A program made the translations under genes and the position numbers. A stretch of DNA of 20,397 nt from Pelagibacterales bacterium SAG-MED23 (GTDB taxonomy: Bacteria > Pseudomonadota > Alphaproteobacteria > Pelagibacterales > Pelagibacteraceae): NCBI GenBank assembly GCA_014653935.1, contig JACWDU010000008.1, positions 1 to 20,397 on the forward strand. The letters are read 5' to 3'. The notes below the pieces were generated by a model that saw only the letters and a program-made list of their open reading frames with translations, was not told the DNA's origin and ran no database searches. This document shows positions 6,625-15,927 of the stretch, in pieces (the first letter of the stretch is position 1; every line of letters starts with the position of its first letter).

Positions 6625-8447
6625 GTAGCAGTATTTTGTTTTTCGCTTCTTTTTCTTTCGTGAGGGTCCAGAATTGCTTTTCTAAGTCTGCAAGACTTGG
6701 GTGTAATTTCTAATGCCTCATCAGTATTAAGCATACTTAACTGTTCTGCAATCGACATTTGTCTTACCGGGGTTAGAACTATGTTTTCATCTGTGCCTTG
6801 TGTTCTCATATTCGTAAGTTTTTTGCCTTTCATGACATTAATTATCATATCACCAGGTTTTGGAGCCAAGCCCACAATCATTCCTGTATAAACTGGATCA
6901 TTATGCGTAACAAACATTTCTCCTCTAGCTTGCAAATTAAAAATTGAAAATGCAACAGCTTTACCTTGATCCATAGAAATTAAAGCACCATTTCTTCTTC
7001 CCTCCATTTCTCCCTCAAAATCTCCATAAGAGTGAAAAATTCTATTAATAACTCCAGTCCCTTTGGTTAAAGTTAAAAATCTACTTGTGTATCCCATCAA
7101 ACCTCTTGTTGGTGCTTGAAAAATAAGTCTTTTTTTATTTTTTCCAGTATCTTTTAGTTCAATTAATTTACCTTTTCTTCTATTCATAGAATCAATAATT
7201 CTTGATGAATATTCTTCATCCAAATCCATAGTTATTTCTTCAATTGGTTCTAACTTTTTTGAATTTTCATCAGTTTTAAATAAAACTTTTGGAGGACTGA
7301 CAGTCATTTCAAAGCCTTCTCTCCTCATTTGTGTTAATAATATTTCAAGCATTAATTCTCCTCTTCCACTTATCTCAAATGCATCTTTATTTGAGTTTTC
7401 TGAGAAAGAAATTCCAACATTGTTTTGGGCTTCTAAAATTAAACGATCTCTAATTTGAGTGCTTGTTAATTTTTTACCCTCTGTTCCTGCTAATGGTGAA
7501 CTATTTACCGTTATTTTTATGGACATTGTTGGAGGATCGATCGGTGTTGCCTCAATAGGTTCATTCACCTCTAAATCACAAATCGTATCTGCTACATTTG
7601 CTTTTTCTAGTCCTGCTATAACTACAATATCTCCAGCTTCCCCAACTTCAATTGGAACTTTTTTTGTGCCTTCATATCTAAAGATTTTTGTAAGTCTACC
7701 TTCATCTACTTTTTCACCTTTTAAATTGATTGCCTTAATTTGTTGATTTGCTTTCGCAGTTCCTTGTGAAATTCTTCCTACTAAACTTCTACCCAAAAAG
7801 TTGTCAGCATAAAGTAGCGTCGATAGCATCGCAAATGGTTTTGATCTATCAAATTGAGAGGGTTTAACGTGATCTAAAACCAAATCTAATAGTGGGTTAA
7901 GATTTTCTCTTGGCCCATCAATCTCCTTAGAAGCCCAACCAGATCTTCCACTTGCATATAATACTGGAAAATCTAATTGTTCCTCATTAGCGTCTAAACT
8001 AACAAATAAATCAAATGTCTCATTTAAAACTTCATCAGCCCTTTGATCACTTTTGTCTAATTTATTTATAACAACAATTGGTTTTAATCCTTGTTTTAGT
8101 GCTTTGCTCAATACAAATTTTGTTTGGGGCATGACACCCTCTGCAGAGTCCACCAATAACAATGCGCCATCAGCCAAACTTAAAACTCTTTCAACTTCTG
8201 CTGCAAAATCTCTGTGACCGGGAGTATCAATAATATTTATTCTAATATCTTTCCAATTGATTGAGGTCGGCTTAGCAAGAATTGTAATTCCTCTCTCTTT
8301 TTCTAGCTCTCCAGAGTCCATTAATCTTTCATCAACTACTTCGTTGTCTCTAAAAGAACCACTTTGTTTCATCAAATTATCAATCAGCGTTGTTTTTCCA
8401 TGATCAACGTGAGCAATGATAGTGATGTTTCGAATATTGTTATTCAT
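6621..8447 (-). CDS. typA: Ribosome-associated translational GTPase TypA/BipA
   Basis: TypA/BipA is an EF-G-like GTPase that binds 70S ribosomes and assists ribosome assembly and stress adaptation. The 608-residue length matches E. coli BipA. GTPase motifs are intact: AHVDHGKTT (12-20), RGITI (52-56), DTPGH (74-78) and NKLD (128-131). Downstream are the EF-Tu-like domain II, the EF-G III/V-like domains (RRKGKLIELKDTG) and the TypA-specific C-terminal region (RGLMGYTSRFLTLTKGTG, LTNMRTQGTDENI, EALEITPKSCRLRK). It follows groEL on the same strand but is separated from it by an intrinsic terminator, so it probably has its own promoter in the ~95-base gap. I could not pick a convincing one. The 3' end overlaps the YczE-like gene by four bases. 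Confidence 0.97.
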   Translation of the reverse strand: MNNNIRNITIIAHVDHGKTTLIDNLMKQSGSFRDNEVVDERLMDSGELEKERGITILAKPTSINWKDIRINIIDTPGHRDFAAEVERVLSLADGALLLVDSAEGVMPQTKFVLSKALKQGLKPIVVINKLDKSDQRADEVLNETFDLFVSLDANEEQLDFPVLYASGRSGWASKEIDGPRENLNPLLDLVLDHVKPSQFDRSKPFAMLSTLLYADNFLGRSLVGRISQGTAKANQQIKAINLKGEKVDEGRLTKIFRYEGTKKVPIEVGEAGDIVVIAGLEKANVADTICDLEVNEPIEATPIDPPTMSIKITVNSSPLAGTEGKKLTSTQIRDRLILEAQNNVGISFSENSNKDAFEISGRGELMLEILLTQMRREGFEMTVSPPKVLFKTDENSKKLEPIEEITMDLDEEYSSRIIDSMNRRKGKLIELKDTGKNKKRLIFQAPTRGLMGYTSRFLTLTKGTGVINRIFHSYGDFEGEMEGRRNGALISMDQGKAVAFSIFNLQARGEMFVTHNDPVYTGMIVGLAPKPGDMIINVMKGKKLTNMRTQGTDENIVLTPVRQMSIAEQLSMLNTDEALEITPKSCRLRKAILDPHERKRSEKQNTAT

Positions 8448-8486
8448 AATTGGGTTTCTTATACATCTAAACCTTGGATTGAAAAC

Positions 8487-8517
8487 AAAAAAAAAGGGCA
8501 GAAGAATCTGCCCTTTT
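8487..8517 (-). terminator. Rho-independent terminator of groES-groEL
   Basis: An 11-base perfect stem (8492-8502 paired with 8507-8517, core GGGCAGA/TCTGCCC) surrounds a 4-base loop. On the minus strand the stem is followed by nine T residues. It lies 25 bases after the groEL stop. It is the only strong GC-stem terminator I see in this AT-rich window. Confidence 0.9.
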
Positions 8518-8542
8518 AAATTTTTTAATTATACTTACGGGG

Positions 8543-10216
<1,674 letters not shown>

Positions 10217-10222
10217 TTAATT

Positions 10223-10516
10223 TTATTTAGCAGTAGAAATACCCATAATGTCTGACTCTTTCATTATGCTATATTCTTTACCATCAATTTTTACTTCAGT
10301 TCCTGACCACTTGCCAAAAAGAACTTTGTCACCAACTTTAACATCCATTGGTATAATTTTTCCATCCTCAGTTTTTGATCCACCGCCAATTGCAACAACT
10401 TTTCCTTCTTGGGGTTTTTCTTGTGCAGAATCAGGGATGATAATTCCACCAGCAGTTTTTTCACTGCTATCTAAAACTTCGATTAATACTCTATCGTGTA
10501 ACGGTTTAAACTTCAT
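10223..10516 (-). CDS. groES: 10-kDa co-chaperonin GroES
   Basis: GroES is the heptameric lid of the GroEL chamber. The 97-residue product matches the family length. It begins with the conserved [12 protein letters not shown] and carries the mobile loop [20 protein letters not shown] (residues ~20-39), with the IIIP segment that contacts GroEL. It ends with [19 protein letters not shown] clear Shine-Dalgarno (AAAGGAGT on the minus strand, 10521-10528) fixes the ATG. It is the first gene of the groES-groEL operon, with a candidate heat-shock promoter ~25-50 bases upstream. Confidence 0.99.
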   Translation of the reverse strand: MKFKPLHDRVLIEVLDSSEKTAGGIIIPDSAQEKPQEGKVVAIGGGSKTEDGKIIPMDVKVGDKVLFGKWSGTEVKIDGKEYSIMKESDIMGISTAK

Positions 10517-10540
10517 ATTTACTCCTTTAAATTAGAGTTC

Positions 10541-10569
10541 ATATAGATGCATGTGACTATTATTTCAAG
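10541..10569 (-). promoter_or_regulatory. Candidate RpoH (heat-shock sigma) promoter for groES-groEL
   Basis: Read on the minus strand, a CTTGAAA -35 element (10563-10569) is followed after 13 bases by CATCTATAT (10541-10549). This agrees well with the CTTGAAA / CCATnTA-type pattern of sigma-32 promoters. Transcription would start roughly 15-20 bases before the groES Shine-Dalgarno. I found no CIRCE inverted repeat (TTAGCACTC-N9-GAGTGCTAA) in this gap, so HrcA control of this operon is not supported. Confidence 0.65.
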
Positions 10570-10595
10570 ATCTGGTCTGAAATATATAAATGAGA

Positions 10596-10609
10596 AAATC
10601 CATGGATTT
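10596..10609. promoter_or_regulatory. Perfect 14-base palindrome upstream of the HAD-ribF operon
   Basis: AAATCCATGGATTT reads the same on both strands and lies in the 120-base gap between divergent groES and the HAD gene, 28 bases before the latter's ATG. It is too short for a terminator and has no loop, so a dimeric protein binding site is possible. A 10-base direct repeat, TCTGAAATAT, flanks it (10576-10585 and 10629-10638). The role is unknown. Confidence 0.3.
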
Positions 10610-10636
10610 AAAGGATTTTTAAGCTATATCTGAAAT

Positions 10637-11452
10637 ATGAGTAAAAATTTAGAAGAATTAGGCCTAAAATCGATAGTTAGTGAATATGACTTATTTTTCA
10701 TAGATATATGGGGAGTTGTCCATAATGGAATAAAGCTCTATGAGAATGCTGTTAAAGTTTTAGAAGAATTATCAAATAAAGAAAAAAAATTCGTATTATT
10801 GAGTAATGCTCCAAGACCTAACCTAACTGTAATTAATACATTAAAAAAAATGGGTTTAAATAATTTTTCAGATACAGTTTTTACTTCTGGAGAAGCCTCA
10901 AAAAGGTATCTTTTAGAAAATTTCAATAATAAAAAATTTTTTCACATTGGACCACCAAAAGATTTTGATTTGTTTAAAACTTTTGAGAATAATAAAGTAC
11001 TTAATATAGATGACTCAGATTATTTATTATGTTCAGGTCTTTTTGAAGAACATGAGGATGACTTAGGTTATTATAAAACCCTTTTATCAAAACATACAAC
11101 TAAAAAAATGATATGCACAAACCCTGATTTAATAGTTGATAGAGGAGATAAAAGAGAATACTGCGCAGGCTCTATTGCAAAATCTTTTGAAGAAATTAAT
11201 GGTGAGGTGATTTACTTTGGCAAACCCTATCCTCCTGTTTATGAAATCGCAGCAGATATAAATAATAAAAAAATATTATGTATTGGTGATAATCTTAATA
11301 CAGACATAAGAGGTGCTAACATTCAAAATTTTGATTCATTGCTCATTACAGGTGGTATACATAGACAAGAAATTTCAAAATTATCAATTGAAAATGTACT
11401 TAAAAATTATGATGCAAATATTAACTATTTTCAGAAAGAATTAAAATGGTAA
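10637..11452 (+). CDS. HAD-superfamily class IIA hydrolase (TIGR01459-like, NagD-related)
   Basis: A 271-residue cytoplasmic phosphatase-like protein. HAD motif I is FIDIWGVVHNG (nucleophile Asp23), motif II LLSNAPR (Ser56), Lys196 lies in YFGKPYPP, and motif IV is CIGDNLNTDIRGA (Asp218, Asp223). The class IIA cap lies between motifs II and III, as in NagD. The residue two after the nucleophile is Trp25 and not the usual Asp. I recall DxWG as typical of this alphaproteobacterial subfamily, so it may be a family trait, but loss of the general acid would affect catalysis. The substrate is unknown. It is the first gene of a plus-strand operon and overlaps ribF by seven bases; the pairing with ribF suggests phosphatase action near flavin or nucleotide metabolism, which is only inference. 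No strong Shine-Dalgarno precedes the ATG. Confidence 0.88.
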   Translation: MSKNLEELGLKSIVSEYDLFFIDIWGVVHNGIKLYENAVKVLEELSNKEKKFVLLSNAPRPNLTVINTLKKMGLNNFSDTVFTSGEASKRYLLENFNNKKFFHIGPPKDFDLFKTFENNKVLNIDDSDYLLCSGLFEEHEDDLGYYKTLLSKHTTKKMICTNPDLIVDRGDKREYCAGSIAKSFEEINGEVIYFGKPYPPVYEIAADINNKKILCIGDNLNTDIRGANIQNFDSLLITGGIHRQEISKLSIENVLKNYDANINYFQKELKW

Positions 11453-12375
11453 ATAAATTAAAGATTTTTAACAATTTTAATATTCCGAATAAATTTAAAA
11501 ATTCAATTATATTGATTGGTAACTTTGATGGCTTACACTTAGGTCATCAAAAATTATTTGAATTAGCTAAAAAATACAAAACAAAATATAAATCTAAAGT
11601 GGGAGTTGTTACATTTGATCCTATACCTAAAATGTTTTTTAATAAACAGATTAAAAACTATAGAATATCAAATTTTAATCAAAAGGTTATTTATTTAAAA
11701 AAATTTGGTGTTGATTTTGTAATTAATAAAAAATTTGACAAAAATTTTTCAAAAATTAATTACCATAAATTCATAAAAGATATTTTATCAAGAAAACTAA
11801 GATCGAAATTTATTTTTGTTAGTAATAACTTTAGGTTTGGTAACAAAAGAGAAGGGGATGTATCACAGCTTAAAAAATATGAAAATGATTTTGGTTATAA
11901 TTTAATAAACCCAGCACCTTTGATTAAAAATAAAAAAATAATTTCATCAACAGTGATTAGAAAGTTACTTGAAGAGGGAAAGCTATTAAAAGCAAATACT
12001 TTTTTAAAAAGAAACTGGGAAATTGAGGGAAAAGTTCAAAGAGGTAGAATGATGGGGCAAAAAATTGGATTTCCTACCTGCAATATAGATATTGGAGATT
12101 ATGTTATAGCAAAACCTGGAGTTTACGCCGTAAAAGTAAGAATTAGCGATAAAAAAAAATTCTATAAAGGTATTGCTAATTTAGGTTATAGACCAACATT
12201 TAATCAAAAAAAAATACTTTTAGAGGTAAACATTTTTAATTTTTCTGGAAATCTCTATAATAAAAAATTATCTGTAGAATTTTTAAAATTTATAAGAGGT
12301 GAAAAAAAATTCAAAGGTATCAGCGAGTTAAAAAAACAAATTAATAAAGATATTTTAAAAGTCAAAAAAACTTAA
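11446..12375 (+). CDS. ribF: Bifunctional riboflavin kinase / FAD synthetase
   Basis: RibF converts riboflavin to FMN and then to FAD. The 309-residue product has both modules. The N-terminal nucleotidyltransferase carries GNFDGLHLGH (residues 25-34, with His31 and His34) and SSTVIR (167-172). The C-terminal flavokinase carries GRMMGQKIGFPTCN (200-213), GIANLGYRPTF (~242-252) and the catalytic Glu260 in LLEVNIF. PTCN replaces the common PTAN, a mild change. The length matches bacterial RibF (about 310). Its ATG lies within the last codons of the HAD gene (7-base overlap), and its TAA overlaps the ileS ATG as TAATG, so translation is probably coupled across all three genes. Confidence 0.96.
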   Translation: MVNKLKIFNNFNIPNKFKNSIILIGNFDGLHLGHQKLFELAKKYKTKYKSKVGVVTFDPIPKMFFNKQIKNYRISNFNQKVIYLKKFGVDFVINKKFDKNFSKINYHKFIKDILSRKLRSKFIFVSNNFRFGNKREGDVSQLKKYENDFGYNLINPAPLIKNKKIISSTVIRKLLEEGKLLKANTFLKRNWEIEGKVQRGRMMGQKIGFPTCNIDIGDYVIAKPGVYAVKVRISDKKKFYKGIANLGYRPTFNQKKILLEVNIFNFSGNLYNKKLSVEFLKFIRGEKKFKGISELKKQINKDILKVKKT

Positions 12376-15116
12376 TGAGTAAGGAACATTTAAATTTACC
12401 TAAAACTGCTTTTTCTATGAAAGCAAATTTACCTAATAAAGAGCCAGAATATTTAAAATTTTGGGATAAGATTAATCTTTATGAAAAACTAAGATCTCAA
12501 AGCAAAGGTAAAGAAAAGTTTGTTTTACATGATGGCCCGCCTTATGCAAATGGAAATATTCATATGGGTACTGCCTTAAATAAAATTCTAAAAGATATAA
12601 TAATTAAATTTCATCAAATGGATGGTAAAGACTCAGTTTATGTACCCGGATGGGACTGTCATGGATTACCGATTGAATGGAAAATTGAGGAACAATACAA
12701 AAAAAATAAAAAAAATAAAAATGATGTACCCATTATTGAGTTTAGAAAGGAATGTAGAGACTTTGCGAGTAAATGGATTAATGTTCATAAAGATCAATTT
12801 AAAAGATTAGGAGTGATTGGGGATTGGGAAAACTATTATTCAACTATGAGTTTTGATGCTGAGGCCCAAATTGTAAGGGAACTTGGAAAATTTTTAAAAG
12901 AGGGCAGTTTGTACAAGGGGTACAAGCCTGTTTTATGGTCAACAGTTGAAAAAACAGCTTTAGCAGATGCAGAAGTTGAATATCAAGATCATGTATCTGA
13001 TACAATCTATGCAACTTTTTCAGTGAAAAAATCTAATATCAACGAACTAGTTGGTTCCAACGTTGTTATTTGGACCACAACTCCTTGGACAATACCAGCT
13101 AACAAAGCATTAGCCTATAATCAAAGTTTGGATTATATTTTATGTGAGATAGATAATAAAGAAATTTTAGAAAATGAAAAAATAATTATTGCAAAAGAAC
13201 TTTTGAACTCTGTTACAAAAGACGCAGGCTGCAAAATAAAGATATTAAAAGAATTTAAAGGAAATGAATTTGATGGAACTATTTGTAGCCATCCATTTCA
13301 TAAAATTGGATATGACTATGATGTTCCAATGCTTGAGGCGAGATTTGTAACAACTGAGCAAGGAACAGGAATTGTTCATTGTGCTCCTAGTCATGGACCT
13401 GATGATTTTAATTTGTGTATCAATAATGGAATAAAAGCAATTGAAACAGTTGATGATGACGGAAGGTATACAAAACATATACCAATATTCGAAGGTACTC
13501 ACATTTTTAAAGCAAATGATATTGTTATCGAAAAGCTCAAAGAGCTAAAAGGTCTTCTAAACAATGGTAAACTAACACACTCTTATCCTCACTCATGGAG
13601 ATCTAAAGCACCTTTAGTTCATAGAGCAACACCCCAATGGTTTATTTCAATGGAAAGCCATAATTTGAGAGATAAAGCACTCAAAGCAATAAATGACACT
13701 ACTTTTTACCCTAGCAAAGGAAAAGAGAGAATTAAAGCGATGATAGAGACAAGACCAGATTGGTGTGTCTCTAGACAGAGGGTGTGGGGAGTTCCACTTC
13801 CAATCTTTATTTCAAAAAAAAATGGTGAAATTCTTGTTGATGAGGAAGTTTTTGAGAATATTGCTAAAATTTATGAAAAAGAAGGATCAGATTGTTGGTT
13901 TGAGGATAATTTTCAGAGACTTCTAGGAGATAAATACAAAGCTGATGATTTTGATAAGACTAGTGACATTGTAGAAGTATGGTTTGATAGTGGATCAACG
14001 CATTCTTTTGTTTTAGAAAAGAGAGAAGATCTAAAATGGCCTGCATCAATGTATCTGGAGGGTTCAGATCAGCATAGGGGATGGTTTCATTCTTCATTGC
14101 TCGAATCTTGTGGAACAAGAGGGAAAGCGCCCTTTGAAAGTATCTTATCTCATGGTTTCGTTGTTGATGGAAAAGGACTAAAAATGTCTAAATCAACTGG
14201 AAATGTTATTGCACCAGAGGATATTTTAAAAAAATATGGTGCAGACATACTTAGAATTTGGGTTGCCTCATCAAATTATGCTGAAGATTTAAGAATTGAT
14301 TATTCAATTTTGGATCAGCATTCTGAGTCTTATAGAAAAATAAGAAATACTTTCAGATACCTTTTAGGAAACATACAAGATGAATATTCAAAAGTGGATT
14401 TTGATAAAATTGATTTAAATAATATTCCCGAATTAGAAAAGTATATGCTGCATAGGCTTTATATGATCGATGAGAACTTTAATAAATATTTCAAGTCGTA
14501 TAATTTTCATAATTTATATAAAGAATTATTAAATTTTTGTACAGTAGAACTTTCAGCATTTTATTTTGATATTAGAAAAGATCTTCTTTACTGTGATCCA
14601 AAAGATTCAAAAAAGCGTTCTGATTGTATTTTAATTCTTAAAGTAATTTTAGAATGTTTATTGAAATGGTTTGCACCAATTTTGTCATTTACTACTGAAG
14701 AAATTTATCATTTAGTTCATAAAGAAGATGGTGATGGAAGTATTCATTTACAAAAATTTGTTAAAATTCCTAATCAATGTAAAAATGAAGAATTAAATAA
14801 TAAATGGAATAAACTTAAATCTATAAGAGATGAAGCAAACATTAGTATAGAAAGTAAAAGGGCTGATAAAATTATTGGTTCAAGTTTAGAGGCAAATATT
14901 GAAATAAAAATCAAAGATAAAGATATGTATAGTTTAGCTCAGAACCACGACTTTTCTGAAATTTGCATTACATCCTCCGCATCAATTTCGAATGATAGCA
15001 ATTTAGAAAAAGAAATTGAGATAACAAGTTCAAAAGCTGTCGGGAATAAGTGCCCGGTTTGTTGGAAAATTAGTAAGGAAATATGTGAGAAACATGGACA
15101 TCTTAGTGTTCAATGA
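12375..15116 (+). CDS. ileS: Isoleucyl-tRNA synthetase
   Basis: The enzyme attaches isoleucine to tRNA-Ile and edits valine. The product is 913 residues (E. coli 938). Class I features are present: HDGPPYANGNIHMGT (52-66), WTTTPWTIPAN in the editing domain, WYVPGWDCHGLPIEWK-like residues (VPGWDCHGLPIEWK, ~89-102), GSDQHRGWFHSSLLES, and KMSKS at 603-607. The HIGH element reads His63-Met-Gly-Thr66, with Thr in place of the last His. The C-terminal zinc module is short: Cys893-x2-Cys896-x7-Cys904-x2-His907. The normal second Cys pair is replaced by Cys/His. It overlaps ribF by one base and lspA by four (ATGA). The genome shows no second copy here, so this is presumably the essential housekeeping enzyme. 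Confidence 0.98.
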   Translation: MSKEHLNLPKTAFSMKANLPNKEPEYLKFWDKINLYEKLRSQSKGKEKFVLHDGPPYANGNIHMGTALNKILKDIIIKFHQMDGKDSVYVPGWDCHGLPIEWKIEEQYKKNKKNKNDVPIIEFRKECRDFASKWINVHKDQFKRLGVIGDWENYYSTMSFDAEAQIVRELGKFLKEGSLYKGYKPVLWSTVEKTALADAEVEYQDHVSDTIYATFSVKKSNINELVGSNVVIWTTTPWTIPANKALAYNQSLDYILCEIDNKEILENEKIIIAKELLNSVTKDAGCKIKILKEFKGNEFDGTICSHPFHKIGYDYDVPMLEARFVTTEQGTGIVHCAPSHGPDDFNLCINNGIKAIETVDDDGRYTKHIPIFEGTHIFKANDIVIEKLKELKGLLNNGKLTHSYPHSWRSKAPLVHRATPQWFISMESHNLRDKALKAINDTTFYPSKGKERIKAMIETRPDWCVSRQRVWGVPLPIFISKKNGEILVDEEVFENIAKIYEKEGSDCWFEDNFQRLLGDKYKADDFDKTSDIVEVWFDSGSTHSFVLEKREDLKWPASMYLEGSDQHRGWFHSSLLESCGTRGKAPFESILSHGFVVDGKGLKMSKSTGNVIAPEDILKKYGADILRIWVASSNYAEDLRIDYSILDQHSESYRKIRNTFRYLLGNIQDEYSKVDFDKIDLNNIPELEKYMLHRLYMIDENFNKYFKSYNFHNLYKELLNFCTVELSAFYFDIRKDLLYCDPKDSKKRSDCILILKVILECLLKWFAPILSFTTEEIYHLVHKEDGDGSIHLQKFVKIPNQCKNEELNNKWNKLKSIRDEANISIESKRADKIIGSSLEANIEIKIKDKDMYSLAQNHDFSEICITSSASISNDSNLEKEIEITSSKAVGNKCPVCWKISKEICEKHGHLSVQ

Positions 15117-15604
15117 AAAGTGAAAATATAAAGAAAATAGCAATTAGTATTTTCATTATATTATCCATTTTCCTATTGGATAGAATATCAAAAATACTTA
15201 TCCTAAATATATTAGAAGAAACTGGAAAAGTAGATATCTACATAAACTCATTTTTAAATTTTTATTTAGTTTGGAATAAAGGAATAGGTTTTGGTTTATT
15301 ATCCACAGATCAGGATTTTTTTTATAACGTTGTCACTATTTTAATAGTCCTAATTAATTTTGCGATAATTTATCTATTATTTAAGGAGAAAGGACTAAAG
15401 TATTATTTTTTAATTATTCTTTTAGGAGGCTCATTAGGCAATCTATTTGATAGGATATATTATAAAGCTGTCCCAGACTTTTTTGACATAAATTATAATG
15501 GATATCATTGGTTTATTTTCAATGTGGCTGATATATTTATAACAATTGGAATTATTTTACTTATTCTGGTTGAAGTAATAAGTTATAAAAAAGTAAATGA
15601 ATAA
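15113..15604 (+). CDS. lspA: Lipoprotein signal peptidase (signal peptidase II)
   Basis: LspA cleaves lipoprotein signal peptides before the diacylglyceryl-cysteine in the inner membrane. The 163-residue product has four hydrophobic helices (~9-28, ~68-90, ~97-114, ~137-157). Conserved elements are WNKGIGFG (54-61, the N-x-G-x-x-F-G motif), GGSLGNLFDR (105-114), VPDFFD with catalytic Asp122 and FNVAD with catalytic Asp140. Its ATG overlaps the ileS stop as ATGA. It is followed by a lipoprotein gene (8-base overlap), which is itself a substrate candidate; ileS-lspA adjacency is a common bacterial arrangement. Confidence 0.97.
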   Translation: MKSENIKKIAISIFIILSIFLLDRISKILILNILEETGKVDIYINSFLNFYLVWNKGIGFGLLSTDQDFFYNVVTILIVLINFAIIYLLFKEKGLKYYFLIILLGGSLGNLFDRIYYKAVPDFFDINYNGYHWFIFNVADIFITIGIILLILVEVISYKKVNE

Positions 15605-15923
15605 ATTCTTTAAAATTTTCAAGCTATTATTCCTCTTATTATTTATATATTCTTGCGGTTCAGTAGGAGAAGCTTTGCAGGGAAAAAAAAGATCAGATCA
15701 AGGTGATGAATTTTTAATCAACAAAAAGAATCCATTAGCCATGCCCCCAGATTTTGATAAATTACCTATACCAGGAGAAAATAATATAAAATCTTCGAAA
15801 AATACCGAAACTGAGCAAACGAATATCGAAGTATTACTAATGATTAATGAAATTGAAGAAGATGCTACATCCTCAGAACAATCTACATCCATAGAAAGTT
15901 CAATACTTAAAAAAATTAAGTAA
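15597..15923 (+). CDS. DUF3035-type lipoprotein, BamF-like
   Basis: A 108-residue protein with a lipoprotein signal peptide (basic MNKFFKIFK, hydrophobic core, lipobox IYSC with acylated Cys20). The mature part contains DEFLINKKNPLAMPPDF (residues ~37-53) and LPIPG (56-60). These match the core of DUF3035 proteins, described in alphaproteobacteria as BamF, an accessory lipoprotein of the BAM outer-membrane assembly complex. The rest (61-108) is Ser/Thr/Glu-rich and probably disordered. The TCG-like Gly-Ser after Cys20 argues for outer-membrane sorting, since no Asp occupies position +2. It overlaps lspA by eight bases and precedes pgi by four. Family call is fairly firm on the PPDF-LPxPG pattern, although the protein is short. 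Confidence 0.8.
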   Translation: MNKFFKIFKLLFLLLFIYSCGSVGEALQGKKRSDQGDEFLINKKNPLAMPPDFDKLPIPGENNIKSSKNTETEQTNIEVLLMINEIEEDATSSEQSTSIESSILKKIK

Positions 15924-15927
15924 ACAA

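Noticed and set aside
7459..7746. Plus-strand 95-residue reading frame inside typA
   Set aside because: Antisense to a fully conserved typA frame, with no supporting start or motifs.
10517..10636. CIRCE element upstream of groES
   Set aside because: No TTAGCACTC-N9-GAGTGCTAA or close variant is present on either strand.
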